NCBI RefSeq assembly: GCF_001905665.1
Contig: NZ_LIVX01000008.1
Coordinates: 186,001 to 250,000, forward strand
Origin: Streptomyces sp. CB02261
Lineage (GTDB): Bacteria > Actinomycetota > Actinomycetes > Streptomycetales > Streptomycetaceae
DNA: 64,000 nucleotides
Direction: 5' to 3'
Part shown: in pieces, positions 8,943 through 17,309 of the stretch
Numbering within the stretch: the first letter of the stretch is position 1
Layout: each line of letters begins with the position of its first letter
Program-made: the position numbers and the translations under genes
The notes under the pieces: generated by a model
Told to the model about the DNA's origin: nothing
Database searches by the model: none
What the model saw: the letters and a program-made list of their open reading frames with translations, nothing else

Positions 8943-9323
8943 TCACTCCGAAGAGTGACGATCGTCGGTCGGATCCCCTTCCTCACCTCCCGCGCCCCGC
9001 CTCCGGACGGGAAATCGGACCTCGTTCCGGTCGATCTTGGCCGAGAGCGCGGCCAGCGGGTCGACCCCGAGCACCGCGCAGAACTGGAGCAGATAGGCGA
9101 GGACGTCCGCCACCTCGTCCGCGACCCGGTGCGCGGAACGGGGGTCCTCCATCACCCGTTCCGCCTGCTCGGGCGTCAACCACTGGAAGATCTCCAGGAG
9201 TTCGGAGGCCTCCACGCTGAGCGCCGCCGCCAGGTTCTTCGGTGTGTGGTAGGGCTGCCAGTCGCGGGCGGCCGCGAACTCGACCAGCCTGCGCTGCAGT
9301 CCAGCTACGTCGTTGTCCGTCAT
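8943..9323 (-). CDS. MazG-like nucleotide pyrophosphohydrolase
   Basis: This 126-aa protein belongs to the all-alpha NTP pyrophosphatase superfamily. The metal-binding signature is visible as EASELLEIFQW followed by DEVADVLAYLL. It is the size of single-domain house-cleaning enzymes (RS21-C6/iMazG type) that hydrolyse non-canonical or surplus dNTPs to the monophosphate. It begins 13 bp after the stop of the disrupted ATPase gene and is probably in the same transcript. The substrate cannot be predicted. Confidence 0.9.
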   Translation of the reverse strand: MTDNDVAGLQRRLVEFAAARDWQPYHTPKNLAAALSVEASELLEIFQWLTPEQAERVMEDPRSAHRVADEVADVLAYLLQFCAVLGVDPLAALSAKIDRNEVRFPVRRRGAGGEEGDPTDDRHSSE

Positions 9324-9336
9324 CCGACCAGGTGTA

Positions 9337-10940
9337 TCACCGTGACCGTGCCGCGCTCAGGTCCACCACCGTCACCCCCGGCGTCCGGCGCGCCTCCCCC
9401 GCCGCACCGGCGCCGACCGTCCCGGCGACGCGGATGTGTCCGTCGGCGGCGATGCCCGTGGCGAGCCGGAGCAGTTCGCCCACCTGCCGTCCGTCGAGCC
9501 CCCGGTCGAGGCCGTCCGCGAGCAGCGTGAGGGACTGCATGGCGTCGGGCACCTCGGCGAGCCGGTCCATGGCCAGCACCCCCGGGCCCGTGAGGAGCGT
9601 GAGGGCGAGCGCCAGATAGCGCAGTTCCCGTCACCGAGGCGGCCGAGCGGGGTCGCCGGGCGGGCCCCTCGTTCGAGGACCGCCCGGACCGTGCCCTCGG
9701 GGAGCTCCTGCACGCCGAGCCCGGTGACGGACCCCGCACAGCCGGCTCCCGCCACGGCCGCGAGGCGGTGGTGCCGGCGCGGGCAGTCCGTATGGGTGCG
9801 GTGCAGCACCTCGGCGAGGTTGCCGCAGCCGCGTCGCAGCCGTCCCTCGCCGGGGAGCACGGGGGCCCGCATCCGCTCGGGCCTGGGGTCGCAGGCGAAG
9901 ACGGAGCGCAGCCCGATGACCACCTGTTCGGCGGCGGCCAGGACCTCCAGCTGTCCCGGGGTCTTGCCGGCGACCCGCAGCGGCAGCAGCGCCGTACCGA
10001 GGAGGTCGTCGGGGAGCGGCGCCCGGGTGACGGGTGTGGAGCCGGCCGTGTGCCACTCGGCCTGGACGGTGCTGCGGCCGGGGTCGCGCAGGGCGGTGGC
10101 GAGCAGGGTGCGGCCGCGGCCGGTGAGCCGCTCGCCGACGATACGGAGCCGGGGTTCGGCCTGGACGGCGAGGTCCAGGTGGACCGGGCCCTCCGGCCCG
10201 TCGACGGTGCATCCGATCCGGAAGCCGCGCCGGCCCTGGGCGTCGGGCCGGGCCCGCTCGGGGACGCAGTCGGCGGCGTCGGGGAACACCTCGTCGAGCG
10301 GGTCGCCCGCGCCGAGCCGGGCCAGCGCCTCGTACGCGCGCAGGGTGGTGGACTTGCCGCTGCCGCTCGGTCCGGTGAAGAGGGTGACCGGTCCCAGCGC
10401 GTGTGCGGCGGCGCGGTGTCCGGCGAACGCGGACAGGCGCAGCTCGGTGACGGCGGGCCGTGCGCGCAGCCGTCCGCCGTCTCCCCCGCCGTCCGGCACG
10501 CCCTCGGACCTCCGTCCGGGCCCGCCTCGCGGCCGGCTCTCCGACGCGGCCGGCCCCCGCGCCTCGGGGACGGCGGACCGCGGCCCGGGAACGCCGACGC
10601 GGGCGGGGGCGAGACCGGACGTACCGGCTCGGGCGCCGGTGACGCCGGGCGCACCGACGGGCTCGCGGATAACGCCGGGCGTACCGACGGGCGCGGCGGT
10701 CACGCCGGACGCACCGACGGACTCGGGGATCACGCCGGACGCACCGACGGGCGCGGCGGTCACGCCGGGCGTACCGGGTCGGGCGGGGGCGGCACCCGAC
10801 GTGCCGACGCGCGCGGAGGTCGCACCCGACCTTCCGGCTCGCGCCGGGGTCACGCCGGTGGGGACTCCGCCCGTGGGGATGCCGGGGGGAGGGGCAACGG
10901 TGGAGGGGTGGTCGAGCGTGAAGCCGCCGGTGAGGTCCAT
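9337..10940 (-). pseudogene. AAA-type ATP/GTP-binding protein, apparently frameshifted
   Basis: The frame opens at 10940 (MDLTGGFTLDHP). After a repetitive linker it gives a P-loop ATPase core (LFTGPSGSGKSTTLRAYEAL, then LDEVFPDAADCVPERAR). At the CCC run 9627-9629 the reading breaks: upstream ends in RLGDG, and the natural continuation (ELRYLALALTLLTGPGVLAMDRLAEVP, ending in VTVVDLSAARSR at 9337) is in another frame. One extra C on the plus strand would join the two halves into a protein of about 534 aa with a plausible Walker B end. It is either a real inactivating deletion or a homopolymer sequencing error. No good ribosome site precedes 10940, so the true start is uncertain. It probably shares a transcript with the MazG-like gene. 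Confidence 0.75.
10621..10860. repeat. Eight 30-bp tandem repeats inside the ATPase gene
   Basis: Eight degenerate units of exactly 30 bp each encode 10 residues of the type TPGV-x-x-x-PVGA. A typical unit begins GTACCGACGGGCGCGG. The repeat lies between the N-terminal 15 residues and the ATPase core, so copy-number change would keep the reading frame and only lengthen a flexible linker. Confidence 0.9.
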
Positions 10941-10995
10941 GCCCGGACCGTACGCAGGTGCCTCCCTGACGAACCGTTACGGCTTGATGACCTTC

Positions 10996-11427
10996 CTACG
11001 ATCGGGGGACCCCGGTGGACCCGCCGCCGACGGCGCTCTCCTCGTCCTCGCCTTCCGCGCCCTCGACCTCCGTGCCGGCCGGGGCGAGCAGAAAGACGTT
11101 GCGGTCGACGCGGTGCATCACGCTGCCGAGCCCGAAGACGACGCCGCTGCTGAAGTCGAGGATGCGCTTGGCGACCTCGGTGTCGGCGCTCGTCAGGTCG
11201 AGGAGCACCGGGATCTGGGCGATGAGGTAGTCGGCGACCTCACGGGCGTCGGCGAACACCTGTACGCGGAGCACGACCATGCGGCGCTGCTCGGCGGCTT
11301 CGTACTGCTCGGGGACCGCGCGGTGGTCGACCCTGGACGGCCATTCGTCACGGCCGCGCAGGGGCACGACCTGGGCGAGGCCCTCCCACTGCTCGTCGGT
11401 GACGTCGTACCTCTCGTACCTACTCAT
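10996..11427 (-). CDS. SepF-like cell division protein
   Basis: This 143-aa protein contains the SepF/YlmF core: RRMVVLRVQVFADAREVADYL, then PVLLDLTSADTEVAKRILDFSSGVVFGL. SepF polymerises and tethers FtsZ to the membrane in Gram-positive bacteria. The usual N-terminal amphipathic membrane helix is replaced by a short polar MSRYERYDVTDEQW segment, so this is more likely one of the SepF paralogues of Streptomyces than the main division protein. The ATG at 11427 has GGGAGG upstream. It is monocistronic here. Confidence 0.85.
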   Translation of the reverse strand: MSRYERYDVTDEQWEGLAQVVPLRGRDEWPSRVDHRAVPEQYEAAEQRRMVVLRVQVFADAREVADYLIAQIPVLLDLTSADTEVAKRILDFSSGVVFGLGSVMHRVDRNVFLLAPAGTEVEGAEGEDEESAVGGGSTGVPRS

Positions 11428-11759
11428 GGCCCCATCCTCCCGCCCCTCACCCGTTCGGCCCAACAGCGACACGAGGTGTCGCCCGGATGGCGGAGCCGGG
11501 GGCGGGCCGGAGCGGCGGATGCCCTCCCCGGGAGCAGCGCCTCCGGCCTTCGCGCAGATCAAGCCAGCCTTAAGAGAGCGTTAAGCCATCGACCCGCGCA
11601 CAAAACCGCAGCTCAGAGTTGTGCGGGGGTTGGCCCTCGGGTGTTGCCATGAGCATTACACCTCCGCAATACTCACTGCTCGCGACACTCCTGAGAGCGC
11701 TCTCAACCGCACAGTCCGACGGTTTGCTGACCCGACCTCTCGCAGAACGGACCCCCACC
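11428..11759. other. Intergenic region upstream of the glucanase gene
   Basis: This 332-bp region lies between divergent genes. It contains the LacI-type operator at 11692-11705. It also has a CTTAA/TTAAG inverted repeat with 7-bp spacing (11569-11585) and a CGCACAA/TTGTGCG inverted repeat (about 11596-11625). These AT-richer patches in GC-rich DNA suggest promoters. No further gene is seen. Confidence 0.6.
11692..11705. promoter_or_regulatory. LacI/CebR-like operator palindrome
   Basis: TGAGAGCGCTCTCA is a perfect 14-bp palindrome with the central CG typical of LacI-family operators. It differs at two symmetric positions from the CebR box of Streptomyces (TGGGAGCGCTCCCA). It lies 55 bp before the glucanase GTG, where a repressor sensing glucan breakdown products could control the gene. 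Confidence 0.8.
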
Positions 11760-13442
11760 GTGACGGCACGCCACCAGCGAACGATGTCCCGCAGGAAACT
11801 CCTCACCGCCACCGCGGGCCTGGCCCTGGCGGTGCCCGCCGTGGCGACCTGGCTCGAGGTGGACGCCGACGCCGCGACCCCCGCGACGCTCCCCCTGGAC
11901 CTGGTCAACACCACCGGCAACGCCACCGTGTACGCCTACGTGCTCGGCCGCGACCCGGCGGCCGGCGGCAACTGGGCCTTCATCCAGGCGGACGGCTCCC
12001 GCCTGTACCACCCGCCGTCCCCGGCAGCCGACCAGACCCCGCTCGGCGTCGACTGCGCCATCGCGCTCAACGCGTCCGGCGCCGGGGCGCGGAGGGTGAC
12101 GCTGCCGCGGCTGTACAGCGGACGCATCTACTTCTCCGTCGGCGCGAAGCTCACCTTCCTGATGAACCGCGGCGGCGGCCTGGCCCTGCCGTCGGTGAGC
12201 AACCCCACCGACCCCAACGCGAACGTCCGCCACGACTTCTGCGAATTCACCTTCAACAACGACCAGTTGTACGCCAACATCACGTTCGTCGACATGGTCT
12301 CGCTGCCGATCGCCTTCCAGCTGGAGACCGGACAGGGCACCCAGACGGTGCGCGGCCTGCCCGCCGACGGGCTGTCCCGGGTCGCCGCGGCGCTACGGGC
12401 CCAGTCCGCGGCCGACGGCAGCGACTGGAGCAGGCTGATCGTCAACAGGGGCGGCGCCGACCTCCGGGTACTCAGCCCCAACCTGGCCATCCGCGGCGAC
12501 AACGCCCTCTTCCGCGGCTACTTCGACAGCTACGTCGACGAGGTGTGGAACAAGTACCGCGCCACCGACCTGCGCATCGACACCCAGTTCACCTGGGGCA
12601 CCGTCACCGGCCGGGTCAGCGGCGACACGCTCGCCTTCCCGGGAGTGGGCGGCTTCGCCAAGCCGTCCACCCTCTCCATCTTCTCCTGCAGCGACGCCCC
12701 GTTCACCACGGGCAACGACCTGATGGGCAACCTCAGCGCCCGGCTCGCCGCCGCCTTCAACCGCACGACGCTGCTGGACAACCCCCACCAGCCGACCGCC
12801 GAGAACCCGGCCTCGTTCTACACCCGGCCGCGGACCAACCACTACGCCCGCATCCTGCACGAGACCACCCCCGACCACCTGGGGTACGCCTTCCCCTACG
12901 ACGACGTCCACCCGGCCGGGGTGGACTTCGAGGGCAAGGTCCAGTCCGGCAGCCCCGGCCGGTGGACCATCACCGTCGGCGGAACGGCGGGAGGCGGCAC
13001 GCCCACGCCGACCGCCACGGCCACGGGTGGCGGGATCAGTGCCTTCTCCACCATCCAGGCCGAGGCGTTCACCGCCCAGTCGGGCACCCAGGTCGAGGCC
13101 TGCTCCGACACCGGCGGCGGCTCCGACGTCGGCTGGCTGTCCAACGGCGACTGGCTCAAGTACTCCGCCGTCGCCTTCGGCGCCACCGGCGCCACCCGCC
13201 TCGACGCCCGCGTCGCGTCCGGCGCCGCCGCGGGTGTCAGCGGCCTGGTCCGGGTCCGGCTCGGCAGTCCCACCGCCAGCCCGGTCGGCAGCTTCGCCGT
13301 CGCCAACACCGGAGGCTGGCAGACCTGGCGGACCGTCCCCGCCGACATCAGCCGCACCACCGGCACCCATGACGTCTACCTGACCTTCGACAGCGGTCAG
13401 CCCGCCGACTTCGTCAACCTCAACTGGTTCACGTTCGCCTAG
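11760..13442 (+). CDS. Secreted GH64 beta-1,3-glucanase with CBM6 domain
   Basis: This protein of about 560 aa begins with a twin-arginine signal (SRRKLLTATAGLALAVPAVA). A glycoside hydrolase family 64 domain (about 45-410) opens with TLPLDLVNTTGNATVYAYVLG and includes YFDSYVDEVWNKY and FPYDDVHPAGVDFEG. A Thr/Pro/Gly linker (TPTPTATATGGG) joins it to a C-terminal family 6 carbohydrate-binding module (about 430-560, IQAEAF through FVNLNWFTF). GH64 enzymes cut laminarin-type glucans to pentamers, so the target is fungal or algal wall glucan. Start candidates are the GTG at 11760 and the ATG at 11784; both keep the Tat motif, and neither has a strong ribosome site. The upstream LacI-type palindrome points to substrate-induced expression. 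Confidence 0.93.
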   Translation: MTARHQRTMSRRKLLTATAGLALAVPAVATWLEVDADAATPATLPLDLVNTTGNATVYAYVLGRDPAAGGNWAFIQADGSRLYHPPSPAADQTPLGVDCAIALNASGAGARRVTLPRLYSGRIYFSVGAKLTFLMNRGGGLALPSVSNPTDPNANVRHDFCEFTFNNDQLYANITFVDMVSLPIAFQLETGQGTQTVRGLPADGLSRVAAALRAQSAADGSDWSRLIVNRGGADLRVLSPNLAIRGDNALFRGYFDSYVDEVWNKYRATDLRIDTQFTWGTVTGRVSGDTLAFPGVGGFAKPSTLSIFSCSDAPFTTGNDLMGNLSARLAAAFNRTTLLDNPHQPTAENPASFYTRPRTNHYARILHETTPDHLGYAFPYDDVHPAGVDFEGKVQSGSPGRWTITVGGTAGGGTPTPTATATGGGISAFSTIQAEAFTAQSGTQVEACSDTGGGSDVGWLSNGDWLKYSAVAFGATGATRLDARVASGAAAGVSGLVRVRLGSPTASPVGSFAVANTGGWQTWRTVPADISRTTGTHDVYLTFDSGQPADFVNLNWFTFA

Positions 13443-13485
13443 GACCGCGACCGGTCGGGCCTGCCCGCGGTCTTTGCCACGCCTC

Positions 13486-14058
13486 CTAGGCCTCGCGCAC
13501 GACACGGTGGCGGAGGAGGACGGAGCGGCCGTCGAACGTCCGGGTCTCCACCGCCTCCAGTTCCGTGCGGCGCTCCGCCGGGTGGAAGGCCGGGGTGCCG
13601 CCGCCGAGGAGCACGGGGTGGACGACGACCCGGTACTCGTCGACGGCGCCGTTCGCGCCGAGGTGGGCGGCCAGTTCGGCGCCGCCGAACAGCACCAGCG
13701 TCTTGCCGGTCTCCGCGAGCGCCGTCAGCTCCTCGGCGACGTTCTCGGAGACGACGGTGGTGTTCCAGCCGGGGTCCCGGCCGGCGAGGGTCCGGGAGAC
13801 CACGACCTTCGGGGCCTCCCGCCAGACCGGGGCGAAGGCCAGGTCGTGGGGGTCCTGCGAGTACCGCTCGGCGTTCGGCCAGAAGCCGGACATCAGGTCC
13901 CAGACCTTGCGGCCGTAGAGGAAGACGGTGTCACCGGCGGTCAGCTCCTCGGTGTACGCGGAGAGTTCGGGGCCCATGGCCGGCCAGTCGAACTCGCCGT
14001 TCGGCCCCGCGATGAAGCCGTCGAGAGACTGGTGCACGAAGTGGATGATGCGGCCCAC
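13486..14058 (-). CDS. Dihydrofolate reductase-family (RibD C-terminal) protein
   Basis: This 190-aa protein has the RibD-C/DHFR-like fold: HFVHQSLDGFIAGPNGEFDW at the N terminus, FLYGRKVWDLMSGFW, then LVLFGGAELAAHL and HPVLLGGGTPAF. Members of this small family are common in actinomycetes and are presumed NADPH-dependent reductases, but the substrate is rarely known. The start is a GTG preceded by a GGAAGG stretch. It converges with the glucanase gene and shows no operon partner. Confidence 0.85.
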   Translation of the reverse strand: MGRIIHFVHQSLDGFIAGPNGEFDWPAMGPELSAYTEELTAGDTVFLYGRKVWDLMSGFWPNAERYSQDPHDLAFAPVWREAPKVVVSRTLAGRDPGWNTTVVSENVAEELTALAETGKTLVLFGGAELAAHLGANGAVDEYRVVVHPVLLGGGTPAFHPAERRTELEAVETRTFDGRSVLLRHRVVREA

Positions 14059-14199
14059 GGGGTCCTGCCTTCCGGTGGCGCGGGCCGCCCCTGCGGCCCG
14101 CTCTCGCCCTGTGGTCGGAGCGGGCCGCCTCCGCTCGACATCCAGGAACCGCCATTTCCGGCCGACTTCTATCGGCCACGGCGGCCCGAGGGGCGGCCC

Positions 14200-15312
14200 T
14201 CAGCGGCCCATGCCGTGGATCTGCGGGGTCGGGGTGGGGCGGGCGCGGGAGAGTTTCGCGGCTGTGGCCCGGGCCGTCTCGAAGGCGACGACCGGGTTTC
14301 CGTCCTTGCGCCAGGGCTGGGCTCCGCACCACGGGCCGATCAGGCGGAACTGCTCCAGGGCCGCCTTGTACATCATCGCCCGGAGCATGTAGTGCGCGAG
14401 AAGGTGGCGCAGGGCGGGCAGACGCTCGTCGTCGGGTTCGGCCTGGTCGAGCGAGGCGGCGACCTTCTTCAGCCAGCTCCTCGTCATGGGTGTGGCCGGG
14501 GCCGCGACGGCGACGGCCCTCTCGTCGAGCTCGTTCAGCGCGTGCAGGTAGATCCCGGCGAGGGGGCTGCCGGGCGGGGCCTTGCGGACCGTCCGGCGGG
14601 CGAACCGCATCATCCGCCGGTCGTTGCCGAACCATTTGGCGCACCAGTACTGGAGAGCCTGCCAGTGCCCCTCGTAGTGGTGGGGGGCGCGGGAGACGAG
14701 TCCCTCCCAGAGCGGCTTGAACTGGGCGGGCTTGTACTGCGCTCCGCGCGCCGCCGTGATCATGACGACCCAGGGTCCCGGGTTCGCGGGGTCGAGCAGC
14801 GCGGCCTGCCGGGCCTCCTCGATCGCGGCCGGAAGCATGGCGCGGAAGCGGTTCATGTCGGAGGTCAGTACGTCGCGGGCGTATCCGCTGCCCCGGATCT
14901 CCCAGGCGCGGTGGACCATCATGCACGCGTGGAGGGTCGCCGCGTCGCAGTTGCCGGGCTCCGCCGCACGCCAGGCGTGAAACCAGCTGTCGTCCTCCTT
15001 GGCGATGTGCTGGAGGAGCTCCAGCCGGTCCCAGCGCTCGTCCCAGTCCTCACCCGCCGCCCGGACGTAGCGCTCGGCGGTCCTCCAGTCCCCGGCCCAC
15101 GCGGCCTCGGCCACGGCCTGGCGCTTCTCCGCCCGGTGGGCCGGCGGGGGCGGGCCGGCGCGCCGCCCGTCGAGCTGCCCACGGGGCGGCATGCCGTAGT
15201 CGGCCGCCACGAAGTGCTGCGCGATCCAGCCGTCGACACGGCTGGGGGTCACGAGGAGGCGGTAGAGCACGGGGAGGAACACGCCGAGTACGACGATGAG
15301 TGTGAGTGTCAC
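14200..15312 (-). CDS. Membrane-anchored hypothetical protein
   Basis: This 370-aa protein has one N-terminal hydrophobic helix (residues 2-20, LTLIVVLGVFLPVLYRLLV) and no clear cleavage site, so it is probably a signal anchor. The remainder is soluble and helix-rich, with Trp-rich stretches (WIAQHF, WRTAERYVRAAGEDWDERWD, WFHAWRAAEPGN) that look like a TPR-like superhelix. I recognise no catalytic motif and no named family. The gene stands alone between the DHFR-like gene and the hydroxyproline regulator. Confidence 0.75.
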   Translation of the reverse strand: MTLTLIVVLGVFLPVLYRLLVTPSRVDGWIAQHFVAADYGMPPRGQLDGRRAGPPPPAHRAEKRQAVAEAAWAGDWRTAERYVRAAGEDWDERWDRLELLQHIAKEDDSWFHAWRAAEPGNCDAATLHACMMVHRAWEIRGSGYARDVLTSDMNRFRAMLPAAIEEARQAALLDPANPGPWVVMITAARGAQYKPAQFKPLWEGLVSRAPHHYEGHWQALQYWCAKWFGNDRRMMRFARRTVRKAPPGSPLAGIYLHALNELDERAVAVAAPATPMTRSWLKKVAASLDQAEPDDERLPALRHLLAHYMLRAMMYKAALEQFRLIGPWCGAQPWRKDGNPVVAFETARATAAKLSRARPTPTPQIHGMGR

Positions 15313-15426
15313 GCGGGGATCATTGCCGAACCGGTCACGCTCGGCAACACCTCAGGCCAACGATAGGGCGAGGTCAGAGCGGTGGACCGGCCAGTGGCGC
15401 CGGATTCCCGTGGTCGGGGCGGGCCG

Positions 15427-16110
15427 CTAGCGACCCGCCGGGGTGTCGCGGGCGTCGGCCCACAGGGAACGTACGTGGCCGAGGTGGCGGCGCATGCAGG
15501 CCTCCGCGCCGCGCGCGTCGCCCGCGAGCATCAGGTCGAGGAGTTCGAGGTGCTCCTCGGCGGAGGAGACGAGCTTGCCCGCCTCGTCCAGCCCGGTCAG
15601 GCCGTAGAGGCGGGACCGCTTGCGCAGCTCCCCCACCGTCTCGACCAGGCGGTCGTTGCCGGAGAGCGCGAGCAGCGCGAGATGGAAGCGGCGGTCGGCC
15701 TCCAGGTAGCCGATGAGGTCGTGCTCCCGGGCACGGGAGACGATCTCCTCGGCGACCGGGCGCAGCGCCTCCAGCTGCTCCCGGTCGGCCTTCCGCGTGA
15801 CGCGGCCGATCGTGGGGACCTCGATCAGGGTGCGGAGTTCGGTGAACTGGTCGAGGTCCCGTTCGCTGACCTCGGTGATGCGGAAGCCCTTGTTGCGGAC
15901 GGGCTCGACCAGGCCCTCCCTGGCCAGGTCGAGCATGGCCTCGCGGACGGGGGTCGCCGAGACGCCGAGGTCGCTCGCGAGTCCGGGGGCCGAGTAGACC
16001 TGGCCGGGCCGCAGTTCGCCGGCGATCAGGGCCGCGCGGAGGGCGTGCGCGACCTGGTCGCGGAGCCGTTCCTGCGCCCTGACGAGGCCGTACTGCTTCA
16101 GGTCACCCAT
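15427..16110 (-). CDS. GntR-family regulator (FadR/FCD subfamily), probable hydroxyproline regulator
   Basis: This 227-aa protein has an N-terminal GntR winged helix (ALIAGELRPGQVYSAPGLASDLGVSATPVREAMLDL) and a C-terminal all-helical FCD ligand domain. The metal/ligand His residues of that domain are visible (DRRFHLALLALSGN, EEHLELLDLMLAGD, CMRRHLGHV). FCD regulators usually repress catabolic genes until a small acid binds. It follows the 4-hydroxyproline 2-epimerase gene, and the same motif occurs in its own promoter and those of the two catabolic units and the collagenase. It is therefore the likely local regulator with hydroxyproline or a product as ligand; this is an inference from context. 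Confidence 0.9.
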   Translation of the reverse strand: MGDLKQYGLVRAQERLRDQVAHALRAALIAGELRPGQVYSAPGLASDLGVSATPVREAMLDLAREGLVEPVRNKGFRITEVSERDLDQFTELRTLIEVPTIGRVTRKADREQLEALRPVAEEIVSRAREHDLIGYLEADRRFHLALLALSGNDRLVETVGELRKRSRLYGLTGLDEAGKLVSSAEEHLELLDLMLAGDARGAEACMRRHLGHVRSLWADARDTPAGR

Positions 16111-16143
16111 CGTGCGCCCTCCGAGAAGTCACGGAGGAGCATC

Positions 16144-16160
16144 GTACAATGTCACGTTTC
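16144..16160. promoter_or_regulatory. Predicted GntR operator, site A (regulator promoter)
   Basis: GTACAATGTCACGTTT lies about 35 bp upstream of the GntR start. It shares the core GTA-N-(A/T)AT-K-TCAC with sites upstream of the deaminase, the dehydrogenase operon and the collagenase. Its ATGT-C-ACGT centre is a near-palindrome, as expected for a dimeric FadR-type repressor. Confidence 0.65.
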
Positions 16161-16205
16161 TCCGTCCGTGGGGCGGGCGTTGCCGGGAGCCCCCCCGCCC
16201 GGCCG

Positions 16206-17210
16206 TCAGAGCAGGAAGCCGGCGGGGAAGGGGTCCTCGGGGTCGAGGAAGTACTGGGCCGTGCCGGTGATCCAGGCGCGGCCCGTGACGGTCGGCACGA
16301 TCGCGGGCCGGCCGGCGACCTCCGTCTCGCCGACGATCCGTCCCGTGAACTCGGTCCCGATGAAGGACTCGTTGACGAAGTCGACGCCGGGGGCGAGCAG
16401 ACCGCGCGCGTGCAGCTGCGCCAGCCGGGCGCTGGTTCCGGTGCCGCACGGCGAGCGGTCGAACCAGCCCGGGTGGATCGCCATGGCGTGTCGGGAGCGG
16501 ACCGCGTCGGAGCCGGGTGCGGCCAGGTAGACGTGCTTCACCCCGGCGATGGCCGGGTCCTCCGGGTGGACGGGCCGGTCGGGGCCCGCCTCGATCGCCT
16601 CCATGACGGCGAGTCCGGCGGCGAGCAGCTCCTCCTTGTGGGCGAGGTCGAACGGCAGCCCCAGGGAGTCGAGCGGCACGAAGGCGTAGAAGTTGCCGCC
16701 GTACGCGAGGTCGTAGGTGACGGTCCCGTACCCGGGCACGTCCGCCTTGAGGTCGAGTCCGGCGGCGAAGGCGGGCACGTTGGTGAGGGTGACGGAGCAC
16801 GCGCGTCCGTCCTCGACGCGGACGTCGGCGCTCACGAGCCCCGCCGGGGTGTCGAGGCGGACGGTGGTGACCGGTTCGACGACCGGCACCATCCCCGTCT
16901 CGACGAGGACGGTGGCGACGCCGATGGTGCCGTGGCCGCACATCGGGAGGAGCCCCGACACCTCGATGAACAGGACGCCGTAGTCGGCGTCGGGTCGGGT
17001 GGGAGGCTGGAGGATCGCGCCGCTCATCGCCGCGTGGCCGCGCGGCTCGTACATGAGGAGGGTGCGGACGTGGTCCAGGTGCTCGACGAAGTGGAGCCGC
17101 TTCTCGGCCATCGTGGCGCCGGGGACGACCCCGACACCGCCGGTGATCACCCGGGTGGGCATGCCTTCGGTGTGGGAGTCCACCGCGTGGTAGACGTGAC
17201 GGGTGCGCAT
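16206..17210 (-). CDS. 4-hydroxyproline 2-epimerase (proline racemase family)
   Basis: This 334-aa protein has the proline racemase fold. Both catalytic Cys residues are present (MCGHGTIG and SPCGTGTSA), so it is a two-base racemase or epimerase and not the dehydratase branch, which lacks one Cys. The DSHTEGMPTRVITGG opening is typical. It should convert trans-4-hydroxy-L-proline to cis-4-hydroxy-D-proline, the first step of bacterial hydroxyproline catabolism. The ATG at 17210 has AAGGGA upstream. It sits 99 bp after the deaminase gene, and its neighbours supply the next two steps, which supports the specificity. Confidence 0.93.
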   Translation of the reverse strand: MRTRHVYHAVDSHTEGMPTRVITGGVGVVPGATMAEKRLHFVEHLDHVRTLLMYEPRGHAAMSGAILQPPTRPDADYGVLFIEVSGLLPMCGHGTIGVATVLVETGMVPVVEPVTTVRLDTPAGLVSADVRVEDGRACSVTLTNVPAFAAGLDLKADVPGYGTVTYDLAYGGNFYAFVPLDSLGLPFDLAHKEELLAAGLAVMEAIEAGPDRPVHPEDPAIAGVKHVYLAAPGSDAVRSRHAMAIHPGWFDRSPCGTGTSARLAQLHARGLLAPGVDFVNESFIGTEFTGRIVGETEVAGRPAIVPTVTGRAWITGTAQYFLDPEDPFPAGFLL

Positions 17211-17309
17211 GGGGTCCCTTTCGGGTCTGCGTGGGGAGCCGGGGGGCAGGGGCCGGGAGGGTGCCTTGCCGATCAGGCCGCGAGCCCGGCCTGATCGACG
17301 GGACACCCC

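Noticed and set aside
10621..10860. Possible CRISPR-like array of 30-bp repeats
   Set aside because: Units are directly adjacent with no spacers, are degenerate, and lie in frame inside a coding region.
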